Counted from the first letter of the stretch, positions 19,052 to 28,176 are shown. The stretch: 64,000 bases of DNA from an uncultured Lachnospiraceae bacterium (GCA_947564305.1 CANOBT010000012.1:1-64000); one strand, 5' to 3'. Numbers and translations are program-made. The notes: generated by a model not told the origin, from the sequence alone.

Positions 19052-20590
19052 TTAGTCTTGAGAACCCGACAAGATTTCCTGCATTGCAGCCTGGATTGTT
19101 TCCTCATTCTGGCTTAAAATCGCGCTGTTCATCCGCTCTGTCTGTGTCGGGTCGTCAGAGCTGACTCCCACACCATAAGTCTCTGGCACCGCTACATATT
19201 GGCTGTAGTTCACAACATCCCTGCTGACTTCCTCCCCGTTCTCCGTCACGATTTTCCAAAGCTGTGCGTTAATCTCCGGATGAGAATAACTTTGAATCCC
19301 ATAATATCCAATATAGTCTTCTGTTGCCACAAAACGTTTTCCCTCTGTATCCTTGCTCTCAGTTGTCTCGCTGTAAAAAGTAAGCGTCCGCCCAGGACTC
19401 CTGGTTTCCTTACCATAAATATTGAATGTAAGATTCCCGTCCGCAAGCACGGACTGGATATAAACCGGTGAATCCAAGTTGTTCTTGAATACCAAATCCA
19501 ACACATCATCCGCGATTGCCGCATCCATGGATGGTTCCACATAGGAGACCAACATGGAATGCGGGTAACGCTCCACAATCTCAAGCTCTGCATACAAAAG
19601 CGCATTATACAATGTAGTAGATACCTGGCAGATTCCGCCCCCCATTGTCTGTACAACCGTGTTGCTCTCATAAGAATCCGCCTCTGCATAGCCATTTTCA
19701 TAAGTATAAGGTTCCATAGCCTCATTCGCTGACTGCTCTTCCCCTGGCTTAAGCAGGATTCCATTCAAACGATTTGCCGCTGTCTCGACATTCTGGACTC
19801 GACCAGTACCATCCTCCCCATAATACGTGGTATAGCTTCCCAAAATATCTGTCAGTCCCTGCAGATCCTCCGCCTCGATGGGAGCATTCTGTTTTTCAAT
19901 GACTGCCTTGACTGTTCCGCCTCTTCCATCCCAATCTGAATTGAGAAACTGAGTCAGATTTTCAATGGTCTTTTCTGTGTTCAGGACTTCCCCTTCCTTT
20001 GCCTCTGTCACCTGAACACCATCCGTCCCCTGTACCAGGGCAGCATTCACCGGCGAATCCAGAAATGCCGCTGCGCGTGCTGTCAAAACTTTGGACGCTG
20101 CCTGCTCCTCCACCTGATACTCTAATGGAAAATGCTGCTCCAGTTTTTTCTTCTCCGACTTTTTCATCGCCTTATACCTGTGAGCCGAGCTGCCGCTCCT
20201 CCCGTATTCTACGGCCTGACCGACAACATCCTCTACATCCGGCGAGGACAGCCCTAATTCCTTCAGATTCGCTTCTATATTTTGTCCCCCTGCAATTTCT
20301 ATCATGACAGTCTCTGCCCCGCAGGCAGAAATCTCTTTCTTGACGGCTTCGATTGCTTCCGAACGTTCCATCCCGGATACATCTGTATTTCCTACATAAA
20401 TTCCGGAAAGTATTTTACCGTCATCATGCTTTTTTACATAACTGCGCAGAATCCCCTGGCTTCCAAAAAACAACAGCGCCGCGCAAACCAGAACAAATCC
20501 CAACACGAACAGATTGTGCAGCGTGCTGCGGCGTATAGACTTACGTCCTATGTTGGAATTTCTTCTGCGCTTTTTCCTTTTTGTTGTCAT
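19052..20590 (-). CDS. VanW family protein with N-terminal PG-binding-like domain
   Basis: A 512-residue protein with a very basic cytoplasmic N-terminus, one membrane helix (about residues 27-48), a peptidoglycan-binding-4-like domain starting at GIYVGNTDVSGMERSEA, and a VanW domain with the hallmark GGGICQVSTTLYNALLYAEL (about residues 316-336). It should sit outside the membrane facing the cell wall. The biochemical role of VanW is unknown; a wall-related role is inferred from the domains. It follows a tiny membrane-peptide gene by 12 nt. Confidence 0.88.
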   Translation of the reverse strand: MTTKRKKRRRNSNIGRKSIRRSTLHNLFVLGFVLVCAALLFFGSQGILRSYVKKHDDGKILSGIYVGNTDVSGMERSEAIEAVKKEISACGAETVMIEIAGGQNIEANLKELGLSSPDVEDVVGQAVEYGRSGSSAHRYKAMKKSEKKKLEQHFPLEYQVEEQAASKVLTARAAAFLDSPVNAALVQGTDGVQVTEAKEGEVLNTEKTIENLTQFLNSDWDGRGGTVKAVIEKQNAPIEAEDLQGLTDILGSYTTYYGEDGTGRVQNVETAANRLNGILLKPGEEQSANEAMEPYTYENGYAEADSYESNTVVQTMGGGICQVSTTLYNALLYAELEIVERYPHSMLVSYVEPSMDAAIADDVLDLVFKNNLDSPVYIQSVLADGNLTFNIYGKETRSPGRTLTFYSETTESKDTEGKRFVATEDYIGYYGIQSYSHPEINAQLWKIVTENGEEVSRDVVNYSQYVAVPETYGVGVSSDDPTQTERMNSAILSQNEETIQAAMQEILSGSQD

Positions 20591-20602
20591 TTTCTCGTCC
20601 TT

Positions 20603-20704
20603 TTATGCCAAATATGGAATGATCATTGTGGCTACCATCGCCACAATTAAAACCAGTATTAAAATTGATACGATCTTCCGAAACTTTTTGTCATAAAAAT
20701 TCAT
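20603..20704 (-). CDS. 33-residue single-pass membrane peptide
   Basis: A short gene coding for 33 residues: MNFYDKKFRKIV followed by one hydrophobic helix to the end (SILILVLIVAM...PYLA). The ATG has GGAGAGG at proper spacing and the stop lies 12 nt before the VanW start, so it is probably translated and co-transcribed. A basic N-terminus plus a single helix recalls tiny Firmicutes membrane peptides such as Prli42; this is similarity of design only, not proven homology. Confidence 0.55.
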   Translation of the reverse strand: MNFYDKKFRKIVSILILVLIVAMVATMIIPYLA

Positions 20705-20751
20705 TCTATCCCTCTCCTTCATCTATAGAACACTGTTCTTAATCACACGAA

Positions 20752-20793
20752 GCAACAGATTTCCTAATTATTATAAGAAATCTGCTGCTTTTT
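20752..20793. other. Hairpin in the leader upstream of the VanW unit
   Basis: AGCAACAGATTTC and GAAATCTGCTGCT pair around a 14-nt AT-rich loop. On the plus strand it is followed by TTTT; on the minus strand it lies in the leader of the small-peptide/VanW transcript with no T-run. No plus-strand gene precedes it, so its role is unclear. Confidence 0.4.
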
Positions 20794-20803
20794 GCTGTGC
20801 ATA

Positions 20804-20832
20804 ATTTTAGCATCTTACTGTCTCTTTTTCAA
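20804..20832 (-). promoter_or_regulatory. Promoter of the small peptide-VanW unit
   Basis: TTGAAA (20827-20832), a 17-nt spacer and TAAAAT (20804-20809) on the minus strand. It lies about 100 nt before the small peptide and points away from the SRP RNA promoter about 40 nt beyond. Confidence 0.55.
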
Positions 20833-20870
20833 CCATTTCAGCAAATCTTCTTTTTCTCACCCGGAATCCA

Positions 20871-20899
20871 TTGACATTTCCGAAAAAACCATGTAAAAT
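20871..20899 (+). promoter_or_regulatory. Strong promoter of the SRP RNA
   Basis: Perfect TTGACA (20871-20876), 17-nt spacer, TAAAAT (20894-20899). The predicted start at about 20906 coincides with the 5' end of the terminal helix of the SRP RNA. Confidence 0.8.
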
Positions 20900-20905
20900 T
20901 AAAAC

Positions 20906-21168
20906 TCGTGCAGCCGGGGTGTTAGCGGTACCTTGTACCTGCAATCCGCTATAGCAGGGGTGATATTACGCTGAGGGTGCTGATTTGCAGAGCAGCCCCT
21001 GGAAAGTGGCGTTGAAGATTTGGGTCTCATGCGACGGAAATCTGTGAACCGTGTCAGGTCGGGAACGAAGCAGCACTAAGCAGAACCTTTCGGGTGTTAT
21101 GAGGGTGCCTGGGTTGAGTCAACTACCAGGGTAACGTTTGTGGAGATGCATTCGAAGCGTAATGCACG
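20906..21168 (+). ncRNA. ffs: Signal recognition particle RNA, large bacterial type
   Basis: RNA of about 262 nt that binds Ffh and targets ribosomes making membrane proteins. The S-domain motif GTCAGGTC and GAAGCAGC flanks a GGAA tetraloop closed by UCG/CGA (about 21053-21075). The 5' part GGGTGTTAGCGGTACCTTG with its downstream partners is the Alu-like domain found in Gram-positive SRP RNA. CGTGCA at 20907-20912 pairs exactly with TGCACG at 21163-21168, which sets both ends. A promoter precedes it and a terminator follows. Confidence 0.93.
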
Positions 21169-21183
21169 AAAAAAATGATGTTT

Positions 21184-21225
21184 GAACCGTTCAGTCTGTT
21201 TTGGCTGCTGCACGGTTCTTTTTTT
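21184..21225 (+). terminator. Terminator of the SRP RNA, inside the 3' end of tadA
   Basis: GAACCGT (21184-21190) and ACGGTTC (21212-21218) pair around a 21-nt loop and are followed by seven T residues. The last seven codons of tadA on the other strand lie in the loop and 3' arm. The large loop makes efficiency uncertain. Confidence 0.6.
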
Positions 21226-21751
21226 GCTTTTCCCGCAATTCCCTGAAAAACTGTTTCATCATCTCACTGCACTCTTCCCCTAGAATCCCGGTAGTCAAGT
21301 CCACCTGATGATTAAATTCTTTCATATTGAGCAAGTTCAAAATGGAACCGGCGCATCCCGCTTTTGGATTCATACAGCCCACGACCACACGCGGAATCCG
21401 AGCCTGCACAATGGCCCCTGAACACATTTGGCAAGGCTCCAATGTCACATACATGGTACATCCCTCCAAACGCCAGTCATTTAATTTTTTTCCTGCCTTT
21501 CTGATTGCCGTCAATTCTGCATGAGCCAGTGTATTTCTGTCCACTGTGCGCCGATTATATCCTCTTCCGATAATTTTATCTTCGTATACGATCACGCACC
21601 CAATCGGAACTTCCTCTAATTCATACGCTTTTCTGGCCTGAATGATTGCCTGTCTCATATATTTCTCATCCCGCTTTATATCCTCCGGCTGAAGAACCTC
21701 TGTATTTTCATCCGATTTCCTGACATATTGCATTCTTTTACTCTGATCCAT
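21191..21751 (-). CDS. tadA: tRNA-specific adenosine deaminase TadA
   Basis: A 186-residue zinc enzyme that converts A34 to inosine in tRNA-Arg(ACG). Zinc ligands are H77 in HAE and the PCQMC motif C107 and C110; E79 is the proton shuttle. It is about 30 residues longer at the N-terminus than typical TadA (the family core starts near residue 30, MRQAIIQARKAY), so the start could be further in. It is convergent with the SRP RNA gene, a frequent neighbour of tadA in Firmicutes, though usually in the same direction. Confidence 0.93.
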   Translation of the reverse strand: MDQSKRMQYVRKSDENTEVLQPEDIKRDEKYMRQAIIQARKAYELEEVPIGCVIVYEDKIIGRGYNRRTVDRNTLAHAELTAIRKAGKKLNDWRLEGCTMYVTLEPCQMCSGAIVQARIPRVVVGCMNPKAGCAGSILNLLNMKEFNHQVDLTTGILGEECSEMMKQFFRELREKQKKNRAAAKTD

Positions 21752-21931
21752 ATTCCCAAACTCTCCTCTATTGCGTTATATCTCATGGTATCATACACAG
21801 CAGCTCTTTCGCCTCTGTCAGAAACTGCTCCTGTTCTTATCCTGCAGTTCCTGCGAACCTGCCATATGCAGTTCTTTTTCCCGCTTTCAATGAATACACT
21901 GTTGGTAGAAAAGACAAGGTTGGAGGCAATT

Positions 21932-23089
21932 ATGAATCCTGGTATCTTCTATCTTTATGAATATAACAATACACAAAAGATGCGTAATGTCGGTTTTTTT
22001 AAACTCACCCGGTACTATCATTCCTGTACTTTGCAATTGAATGCACGAGGCATTCCGGTGGCTTACGGAGATACTCTGAAGCTCTGCGCATTTTACCTGG
22101 AAAATGACACGGTAGGCGCTGCGGTACTCGCAGAAGTCCCCTGTACAAATCACATGGTTTCCGCCAGACTGAATTTCGCAGAATGCCGGTTTCCTGACGG
22201 TCACACACTAAATACAATGGATGGATTTTTTCTGCCGCTTTCCAACGGGCGCATCTTAGCTGCCGCCGTTCCCGGCATACTGGTGGATACAAAAAAACTT
22301 CTTTCAGTCTTTGAAACCGTTCCTGAAACACCGGACAACACGTCCAACCAGGAAGAAACTCTCCCTGTAAATCAGGAAGAAAACTCAAATCACAAGGAGA
22401 TTGTTATCCCAGAAATATCAGATACCACACCAGAACACAAAGAAACTGCCAGCTCGGAAATTCCGGATGTAACTTTAAATCAGGATGAACCTGTTCTTGA
22501 AATACAGGATGCAGCTCCAAATCAGAATCAAACAGCTTTTGAAGAGCATACAACGATACAGTTTGAGGAAGACCCGCTTCCCAGCATTATTGATGCCGAA
22601 CCGGACCAGAAAGATATTGATTCAAATACAGGCAGCGCTGCCCGCAACGGAGATACAACGCCTCCAAATGCTGACAGCAATGCACCTAATGATGACATAT
22701 CTATATCTGCTGACAGCAATGCAGTTACAACGCACACAGACAGCAGCACTGAAAACAGCAATCAGAAAGAAGCACAGGAAACGCCGCAGAAAAAGGTGCG
22801 CAAAATCCAACGCTCTGATATATCGTCTCTTCCCCGTCACTACTGGCATCTGGCAAATAATAGTTTTCTTCTTCACGGATATCACAACTACAGCCACCTT
22901 CTTCTGGTGGAGGAAGACGGCCGCCATTGGCTCGGCGTCCCAGGCGTCTACGACTCCCGTGAAGCCAGAGCCGCCAGACTGTTTGGATTTCCTCAGTTCA
23001 CCGACTCCTATAATGACGAGCTGTCGCTCTCTGAAGAAGAACAAAATGAGAACGGCACGTTTGGATACTGGTGCTGCTTTTTGAAATGA
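21932..23089 (+). CDS. DUF6128-like protein with acidic repetitive linker
   Basis: A 385-residue protein of unknown function. Residues 1 to about 130 form a conserved-looking domain (FYLYEYNNTQKMRNVGFFKL, LPLSNGRILAAAVPGILV). The middle, about residues 135-300, is low-complexity, acidic and rich in Asn/Gln/Thr/Pro with loosely repeated IPDVTLNQDEPV-like units. The C-terminus has LPRHYWHLANNSFLLHGYHN and RAARLFGFPQF, which I associate with DUF6128. The start at 21932 has TTGGAGG ahead of it; a longer frame to 21728 overlaps tadA and was rejected. It has no signal peptide. Two globular ends joined by a flexible tether is the visible design. Confidence 0.7.
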   Translation: MNPGIFYLYEYNNTQKMRNVGFFKLTRYYHSCTLQLNARGIPVAYGDTLKLCAFYLENDTVGAAVLAEVPCTNHMVSARLNFAECRFPDGHTLNTMDGFFLPLSNGRILAAAVPGILVDTKKLLSVFETVPETPDNTSNQEETLPVNQEENSNHKEIVIPEISDTTPEHKETASSEIPDVTLNQDEPVLEIQDAAPNQNQTAFEEHTTIQFEEDPLPSIIDAEPDQKDIDSNTGSAARNGDTTPPNADSNAPNDDISISADSNAVTTHTDSSTENSNQKEAQETPQKKVRKIQRSDISSLPRHYWHLANNSFLLHGYHNYSHLLLVEEDGRHWLGVPGVYDSREARAARLFGFPQFTDSYNDELSLSEEEQNENGTFGYWCCFLK

Positions 23090-23119
23090 AATCCCCACCA
23101 GTCATAAACCTCTCCGGCT

Positions 23120-24589
23120 TTATACAATCCCGTTCAATTCCTGATAAAGCCGTTTTGCATAGCTGTCCGTCATACCGCACACATAATCTGTCACAAGAAG
23201 CAGGCGGAGATAAAGCTTCTCCGCTTCGCTTTTTCCTCTCGCCTGATAATGATAGGCATTCATATAATTATCCGAAATAAAGGAAACCACTCTTTTATCC
23301 ATGGACGCAGGCTTTTTCTCCGTATCGTAATAAAGCACTGCGGATACGAGCTTGTCCATCAGAAAGTCCAGAATCACTCCTTCTGCAATTTCCATTTTAT
23401 AAATATCATTGGAGCAGAATACTTTCTCATATGCCAAATCTTCCAGCATATTCATCAGCTCTCCGCCAAATGTTCCGTGGTACAAATCCTGCGTAAACTC
23501 GCCCCTCATAATCGCTCTATAGTTGGAAGTAAATCCATCCGTAGCACAGGTAATCAAGAATCCCTGAAGCCGCACAAGCCAATTCTTTACCGCATAACTC
23601 TCCGGACTCCATACTCCTTTTTCCACCCCTCTTTGATAATAGGTCTGAAGCTTTTCCAGAGCCGGAAAATCCTGCGCGGCACACTTTTCACCTGCTGCTC
23701 CCGTCTCCTGGGACACAGCATTTTTCTTTTCCTGCTCTAACTTTTGCAATTCCTCCTCCAACATATGATAAGAAATATATCCCTTTACAAAGGCATCTTC
23801 AATGTCAGCAGTACTGTACGCCAGATCGTCTGCCGCCTCCAGGATATAGGTCAGGGGATGCCGATTGGAAAAGGTTCCCGTTTCTTTGGAAATCTCCTCA
23901 TACGTCTGCCGGTCCGCATAGTAGTATCCCATCTTCTTATCTTTGATATTCCCGGTTTTCTCGTCTATCCCTGTGGATGGAACCGGATATTTCACAATCG
24001 TATCCAATAAAGCATACGTCAGGTTCATCCCATTTTCATCCACCAGATAATGCAGCTTTGTGACAAGGCGCAGCGCCTGTGCATTCCCCTCAAAATGGTA
24101 AAAATCCTCCTTCATCTGAGGTTCTAAAACCGCTTCCACCGGTTTGCCAAAAAAGCGTAACTTCTTCAAATTCTTCTCAAACCACTCACGGATTTCCAAC
24201 TCCCCAAAATGTCCGAAAGGAGGATTTCCAATATCGTGAATCAATCCAGCACATTGCAGGATATGGCAGATATCTTCCTTCATCTGAGGAGTGAAACCAT
24301 CATCCATCCTTCCGCTCAAAATCTTCTGACCGATATTCTGCCCCAATGACTTGGCAAAGGAAGAGACTTCCAAAGAATGAGTCAGCCGGGTCCTGATAAA
24401 ATCACTTTTATCCAACGGAAACACCTGAGTCTTATCTTGAAGGCGGCGGAACGAAGCGCTGCCAATGATCCGATGGTAGTCTTTCTCAAATTCGCTCCGA
24501 AGGTCTGTGGCCGTATTTTTCACGGCACTCTCTGCCGCATAACAGCTGCCCCGCATCCGCTTTGTCGAAAGCAATGTATCCCATTCCAT
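23120..24589 (-). CDS. dgt: dGTP triphosphohydrolase (HD superfamily)
   Basis: A 489-residue enzyme of the dGTPase family that hydrolyses dGTP to deoxyguanosine and triphosphate. HD-domain metal ligands are visible: H71 in TRLTHSLEVS, and H118-D119 in LIHDIGNPPFGHFGE. The N-terminal FRRLQDKTQVFPL motif is diagnostic of Dgt. The C-terminal region (about residues 270-489) completes the helical fold. It lies 30 nt upstream of the convergent DUF6128-like gene's end and 30 nt after the HTH gene, probably co-transcribed with the latter. Confidence 0.92.
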   Translation of the reverse strand: MEWDTLLSTKRMRGSCYAAESAVKNTATDLRSEFEKDYHRIIGSASFRRLQDKTQVFPLDKSDFIRTRLTHSLEVSSFAKSLGQNIGQKILSGRMDDGFTPQMKEDICHILQCAGLIHDIGNPPFGHFGELEIREWFEKNLKKLRFFGKPVEAVLEPQMKEDFYHFEGNAQALRLVTKLHYLVDENGMNLTYALLDTIVKYPVPSTGIDEKTGNIKDKKMGYYYADRQTYEEISKETGTFSNRHPLTYILEAADDLAYSTADIEDAFVKGYISYHMLEEELQKLEQEKKNAVSQETGAAGEKCAAQDFPALEKLQTYYQRGVEKGVWSPESYAVKNWLVRLQGFLITCATDGFTSNYRAIMRGEFTQDLYHGTFGGELMNMLEDLAYEKVFCSNDIYKMEIAEGVILDFLMDKLVSAVLYYDTEKKPASMDKRVVSFISDNYMNAYHYQARGKSEAEKLYLRLLLVTDYVCGMTDSYAKRLYQELNGIV

Positions 24590-24619
24590 AATCCTGTATA
24601 TCCTCCTGTGAGCTGCTGA

Positions 24620-25681
24620 TCAATCCAGATAGATCGGCGGCTCGTAATCCCGTCCAAGAAGCGCCTTTTTCCGCTCCTGATAACCAAGGAATGCCCACTC
24701 CGTCATATCGGTCCATCCATGCTGATGGCGGTCATAAACCTGCACATATCCTAACCTGGTCGGATGCATCCGCACACTGTTTGTCTGATATTCACGCCCG
24801 GTGTACGGATTCATCTCTCCAAGTTCCAGATTCTCTTTCGCATCATCATACTGGATGACCGGCTCAAAATCATCCTCTTCTGACGGTTCTTCTTTCTTTT
24901 CAGGTGTTCCAACAGGCGCTGCACTCAGCGCCTGCTGCGCTATCGCCTGGGAGTCTGCTCCTTTTACAGGAATCTCTACATCTGTAAGCTGGCTCAGTTC
25001 TTTATGGATATCATATAATTCTCCGATCGTCATATCCCGTTCTTCCGCAGCAGTTCTTTCTTCTTTCTTCTCTGCTGCTGTCACAGAAGACCGGCTTACA
25101 CTGTCCTGCTCCGCCCCCGCCTGTTCCATCGTCTCTGATTCTTCCAGGTCTTCCGAGTCCTCAGCATCAAGGACATCCAGTTCCAGTTCTTCCATATCGC
25201 TGCTCCCGATACTTTCCTGACGTCCTTCATCCTTCTCTTCCGCGGCATCCTGCGGCTTTGAGTCTTTTACCACAGCATCCTCTGGCTTTGATTTTTTTAC
25301 TGCTGTATCCTCTGGTCCCGGATCTTTATCAAATACAAGCACTTGCTGGTAGACGCCGTCTTCCATATCTGTTTTTTTTCTTCTTGGCTGTACTCTGGGA
25401 TGCTTTACATATCTCAAAAGGAGTTCTTCCATTGATTCTGTCTTTTCTCCCGCCGCATTTTCCAATGGAAAAATACTAAGCTGAAAAGGACAGCCCAAAA
25501 TTGCCGCAATCATGCGCATATCCTGTTCCTGAAAGTTATCTCTTCCAAGACGCTGTGTCAGATTCTGCCGAGACATCTTCTTCCCTGTGCGATCCTCAAT
25601 CAATTCTGCCAGTTCTTTAATCGTCATACCCTTGCGGCTTAAAATGATCTTGACCTGCTCACCAAATGTCAAATCTTCCAT
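24620..25681 (-). CDS. HTH protein with long acidic disordered middle and conserved tail
   Basis: A 353-residue protein in three parts. Residues 1-75 resemble an XRE-like HTH (VKIILSRKGMTIKELAELIE, then QNLTQRLGRDNFQEQDMRMI). Residues about 85-270 are highly charged, mostly Glu/Asp/Lys, and probably disordered. The last about 70 residues are ordered (NPYTGREYQTNSVRMHPTRL, HGWTDMTEWAFLGYQERKKA, LLGRDYEPPIYLD). The tail's YxGxEYxTNxVRxH pattern suggests a second folded unit. It is preceded by its own strong promoter. A regulatory role is inferred from the HTH only. Confidence 0.6.
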   Translation of the reverse strand: MEDLTFGEQVKIILSRKGMTIKELAELIEDRTGKKMSRQNLTQRLGRDNFQEQDMRMIAAILGCPFQLSIFPLENAAGEKTESMEELLLRYVKHPRVQPRRKKTDMEDGVYQQVLVFDKDPGPEDTAVKKSKPEDAVVKDSKPQDAAEEKDEGRQESIGSSDMEELELDVLDAEDSEDLEESETMEQAGAEQDSVSRSSVTAAEKKEERTAAEERDMTIGELYDIHKELSQLTDVEIPVKGADSQAIAQQALSAAPVGTPEKKEEPSEEDDFEPVIQYDDAKENLELGEMNPYTGREYQTNSVRMHPTRLGYVQVYDRHQHGWTDMTEWAFLGYQERKKALLGRDYEPPIYLD

Positions 25682-25796
25682 GGTTTCCTCCTTATTGATT
25701 TTCTATCTATTCATCCAAGTCTTTCTCTAAGGAACTGCCCCAAAATAATCTGTAACAATTACAGAGAAACTAATCTATTTCAAATTATACTTTTTT

Positions 25797-25825
25797 ATTT
25801 TATCAAATCGCATTTTACCCGTCAA
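25797..25825 (-). promoter_or_regulatory. Promoter of the HTH-dgt unit
   Basis: TTGACG (25820-25825), 17-nt spacer, TAAAAT (25797-25802) on the minus strand, about 115 nt before the start at 25681. Confidence 0.65.
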
Positions 25826-25867
25826 CCATTCTTGACAAAATCCGATAAATGGAAATTTGAAAAAATA

Positions 25868-25909
25868 ATAAAAATTGACAATTTACGATTCCATCCGCAA
25901 ATTGTCAAT
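25868..25909 (-). terminator. Terminator of ktrBA
   Basis: ATTGACAATTT and AAATTGTCAAT pair with extra CG/CG closing pairs around a 7-8 nt loop. The minus-strand transcript continues with TTTTATTATTTTTT. It lies just after the ktrA stop at 25926. Confidence 0.85.
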
Positions 25910-25925
25910 CATAAGGATACACTCT

Positions 25926-26567
25926 TTAGATTTTTTCCAAAGCTTTATTGTCACCTATGAGCATCAGCGTCATTCCTTCTTTTAAAAGTTTGTCCGCATC
26001 CGGAGTAATGTCAACTCGGCTTCCCTCTTTGATTCCTACTACGTTGACTCCGTATGACCTTCTGACATCCAGCTCCTTCAAAGTCTTTCCCACCCATCCG
26101 GCGGGGACAGTGACTTCTACCACACTGTAATCGGAGGACAGTGCAATCCAGTCTGCAAAGTTTGCAGATACCAGATTCTTGGCAATCCGCTTTCCCATCT
26201 CCTCTTCCGGAAAGACAATCGAATCCGCGCCAATCTTACGCAGCACCGCCGCATGTCTTTCATCGCGCGCCTTGCACAGAACATATGGAATCCCGATTTC
26301 CTTTGCTACCAGGGTTGCCATGATACTGGCCTCCATGCTCTCCGACACAGCCACCACCAGGCCGTCAAAATTTTTCAGTCCTAACGAGTACAGGAGGTCC
26401 GGATTCCCGATATCCGCCTGCATCGCATAAGTCACCATTTCCGCCACATCATTTACCCGCTCCATATCCTGGTCCACCGCAACCACATCACACCCCTGCT
26501 GTTGTAATGTGATGGCTATGCTTGCGCCAAAACCACCAAGCCCTAACACTGCAAATTGTTTTTTCAT
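25926..26567 (-). CDS. ktrA: Potassium uptake regulatory subunit KtrA/TrkA
   Basis: A 213-residue cytoplasmic gating subunit. The N-terminal RCK/TrkA-N domain has the nucleotide-binding GLGGFGASIA (residues 9-18) and the acidic VVAVDQD strand end. The C-terminal TrkA-C domain (about residues 135-213) has VPAGWVGKTLKELDVRRSYG and the closing GMTLMLIGD. The start is ATG at 26567 with GGAAAG upstream; an in-frame extension upstream to 26753 overlaps ktrB and was rejected. It lies 35 nt after ktrB. Confidence 0.93.
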   Translation of the reverse strand: MKKQFAVLGLGGFGASIAITLQQQGCDVVAVDQDMERVNDVAEMVTYAMQADIGNPDLLYSLGLKNFDGLVVAVSESMEASIMATLVAKEIGIPYVLCKARDERHAAVLRKIGADSIVFPEEEMGKRIAKNLVSANFADWIALSSDYSVVEVTVPAGWVGKTLKELDVRRSYGVNVVGIKEGSRVDITPDADKLLKEGMTLMLIGDNKALEKI

Positions 26568-26602
26568 GTCTCTTTCCTTTCCTCTGCCTTTATATTTTAT
26601 TT

Positions 26603-27979
26603 TTATCCAACCATAACCTGTTCTTCCGGCAGCCTCCGTATCCTGTCTCTTGGGTGAGTCTTGCCGACAAACATCAAGGCCAGTGTCAACGGTCCCAGTC
26701 TTCCGATGTACATCATAACCATCAGCACACACTGGCTTGCCCGGCTCAAGCAAGGCGTCAAATCTGCGGTCAGCCCCACAGTTCCCACTGCAGATGCAGT
26801 CTCATAAATCACATCTACCAACAAAATACTGTCCGGTTCAATCATTAAAATGGTGACGGTTCCGGCAATAAATATGAAAAATGCGACCATTACCACACAA
26901 AATCCGCTTCGGAAGTTGGCTGTCGTAATCCTCCGTCCCATACATTCCGTGTCATTACCGCCTCGTACAAATGTAAGACATGCAAGAAACATCATGGCAA
27001 ATGTAGTCGTCTTTACACCGCCTGCGGTCCCGCCCGGGGAGCCGCCGATAAACATCAGAATTGCACAGAACAGCTTGGACTCTTCGTGAAGCGCCCCTTG
27101 GGAAACCGTATAAAATCCCGCGGTCCTCGTAGTCACAGATTGAAACAGGGAAGCCAAAAACTTCTGTCCTATGCTCATCTCTCCTATAGTCCCTATATTT
27201 TTATATTCAAACAAAAAGATAACTATGGTTCCTGCACAAATCAGAATCAAGGTCATCATAATTGCCAGTTTCGAATGAAGACGCAGCCTGGTAAACCACC
27301 ACCGCCTGGGAATCTCCTGCCGTATCCACTTCCTGCCATTATCCAGCACATCAAACCATACCGTAAAACCGATTCCGCTTAAAATAATCAGCAGGATGGT
27401 CGTAATATTTATCACCGGATTCGTTACATAATCTGCAAAGCTGTTTTCCCCTAAAATATCAATCCCTGCATTACAGAAAGCGGAAATGGAATGAAAGATG
27501 GAATACCAGATTCCTTTCACCGCTCCATATTCCGGAACAAACTGCAGCGCATACAGAACCGCCCCGGCCCCTTCGACTATAAAAGTGCCTGCAATGATTT
27601 TTTTCACGAGAACAACGATTCCGCCAAGACGTTCCGCACCATAAGCCTCCTTAAGCACCACCCTTTCCTGAACCGAAATTCTCCGATGCAGAAGAAACAT
27701 AAACAGGGTTGCGCACGCAATGACTCCCAGTCCCCCGATCTGTATCAGCAGGAGCAAAATGATTTTCCCAAATAAAGTAAACTGTGCGGCCGGGACAATG
27801 GTGACCAATCCTGTCACGCATACAGATGTCACGGATGTAAACAGTGCGTCAATGAATGTGATGGGCTGTGTGTTGCTGACAGGCAGATACAGAAGCACGC
27901 CTCCGAGCAGAATAATACCCAGAAAGCCCGCTGCCGTCATACGCAGGGTATTCCATCTGACGTTTTTCTTTTGATTCAT
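26603..27979 (-). CDS. ktrB: Potassium uptake channel subunit KtrB/TrkH
   Basis: A 458-residue membrane protein built of four M-P-M repeats. The four selectivity-filter segments can be read in order: SVCVTGLVTI, SAFCNAGIDI, SVTTRTAGFY and SAVGTVGLTA, each with the key glycine. It imports K+ (often with Na+ or H+) when complexed with KtrA. The ATG at 27979 has GGGGAG upstream. It is divergent from the LytTR two-component pair. Confidence 0.93.
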   Translation of the reverse strand: MNQKKNVRWNTLRMTAAGFLGIILLGGVLLYLPVSNTQPITFIDALFTSVTSVCVTGLVTIVPAAQFTLFGKIILLLLIQIGGLGVIACATLFMFLLHRRISVQERVVLKEAYGAERLGGIVVLVKKIIAGTFIVEGAGAVLYALQFVPEYGAVKGIWYSIFHSISAFCNAGIDILGENSFADYVTNPVINITTILLIILSGIGFTVWFDVLDNGRKWIRQEIPRRWWFTRLRLHSKLAIMMTLILICAGTIVIFLFEYKNIGTIGEMSIGQKFLASLFQSVTTRTAGFYTVSQGALHEESKLFCAILMFIGGSPGGTAGGVKTTTFAMMFLACLTFVRGGNDTECMGRRITTANFRSGFCVVMVAFFIFIAGTVTILMIEPDSILLVDVIYETASAVGTVGLTADLTPCLSRASQCVLMVMMYIGRLGPLTLALMFVGKTHPRDRIRRLPEEQVMVG

Positions 27980-28176
27980 ATAAACTCCCCCCTTTTTCTT
28001 GTCTTCTATTTTCAACCATCACGCACTGTTTTGGCAACCATTAATTACATTTTTACCAAAATTGTTTGTTTTTTACGTTTTATAAATTTTTTCAAACGAA
28101 AACCTATGATATAATAAGAAATTAGGGATATTAATATGTATTACAGGAATAGGTTATGATTTACAGGAGGATGACT

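Noticed and set aside
20723..20733. GAACACTGTTC palindrome as a LexA/SOS box
   Set aside because: The spacer between GAAC and GTTC is three bases, not the four of the Firmicutes LexA consensus, and no SOS gene follows.
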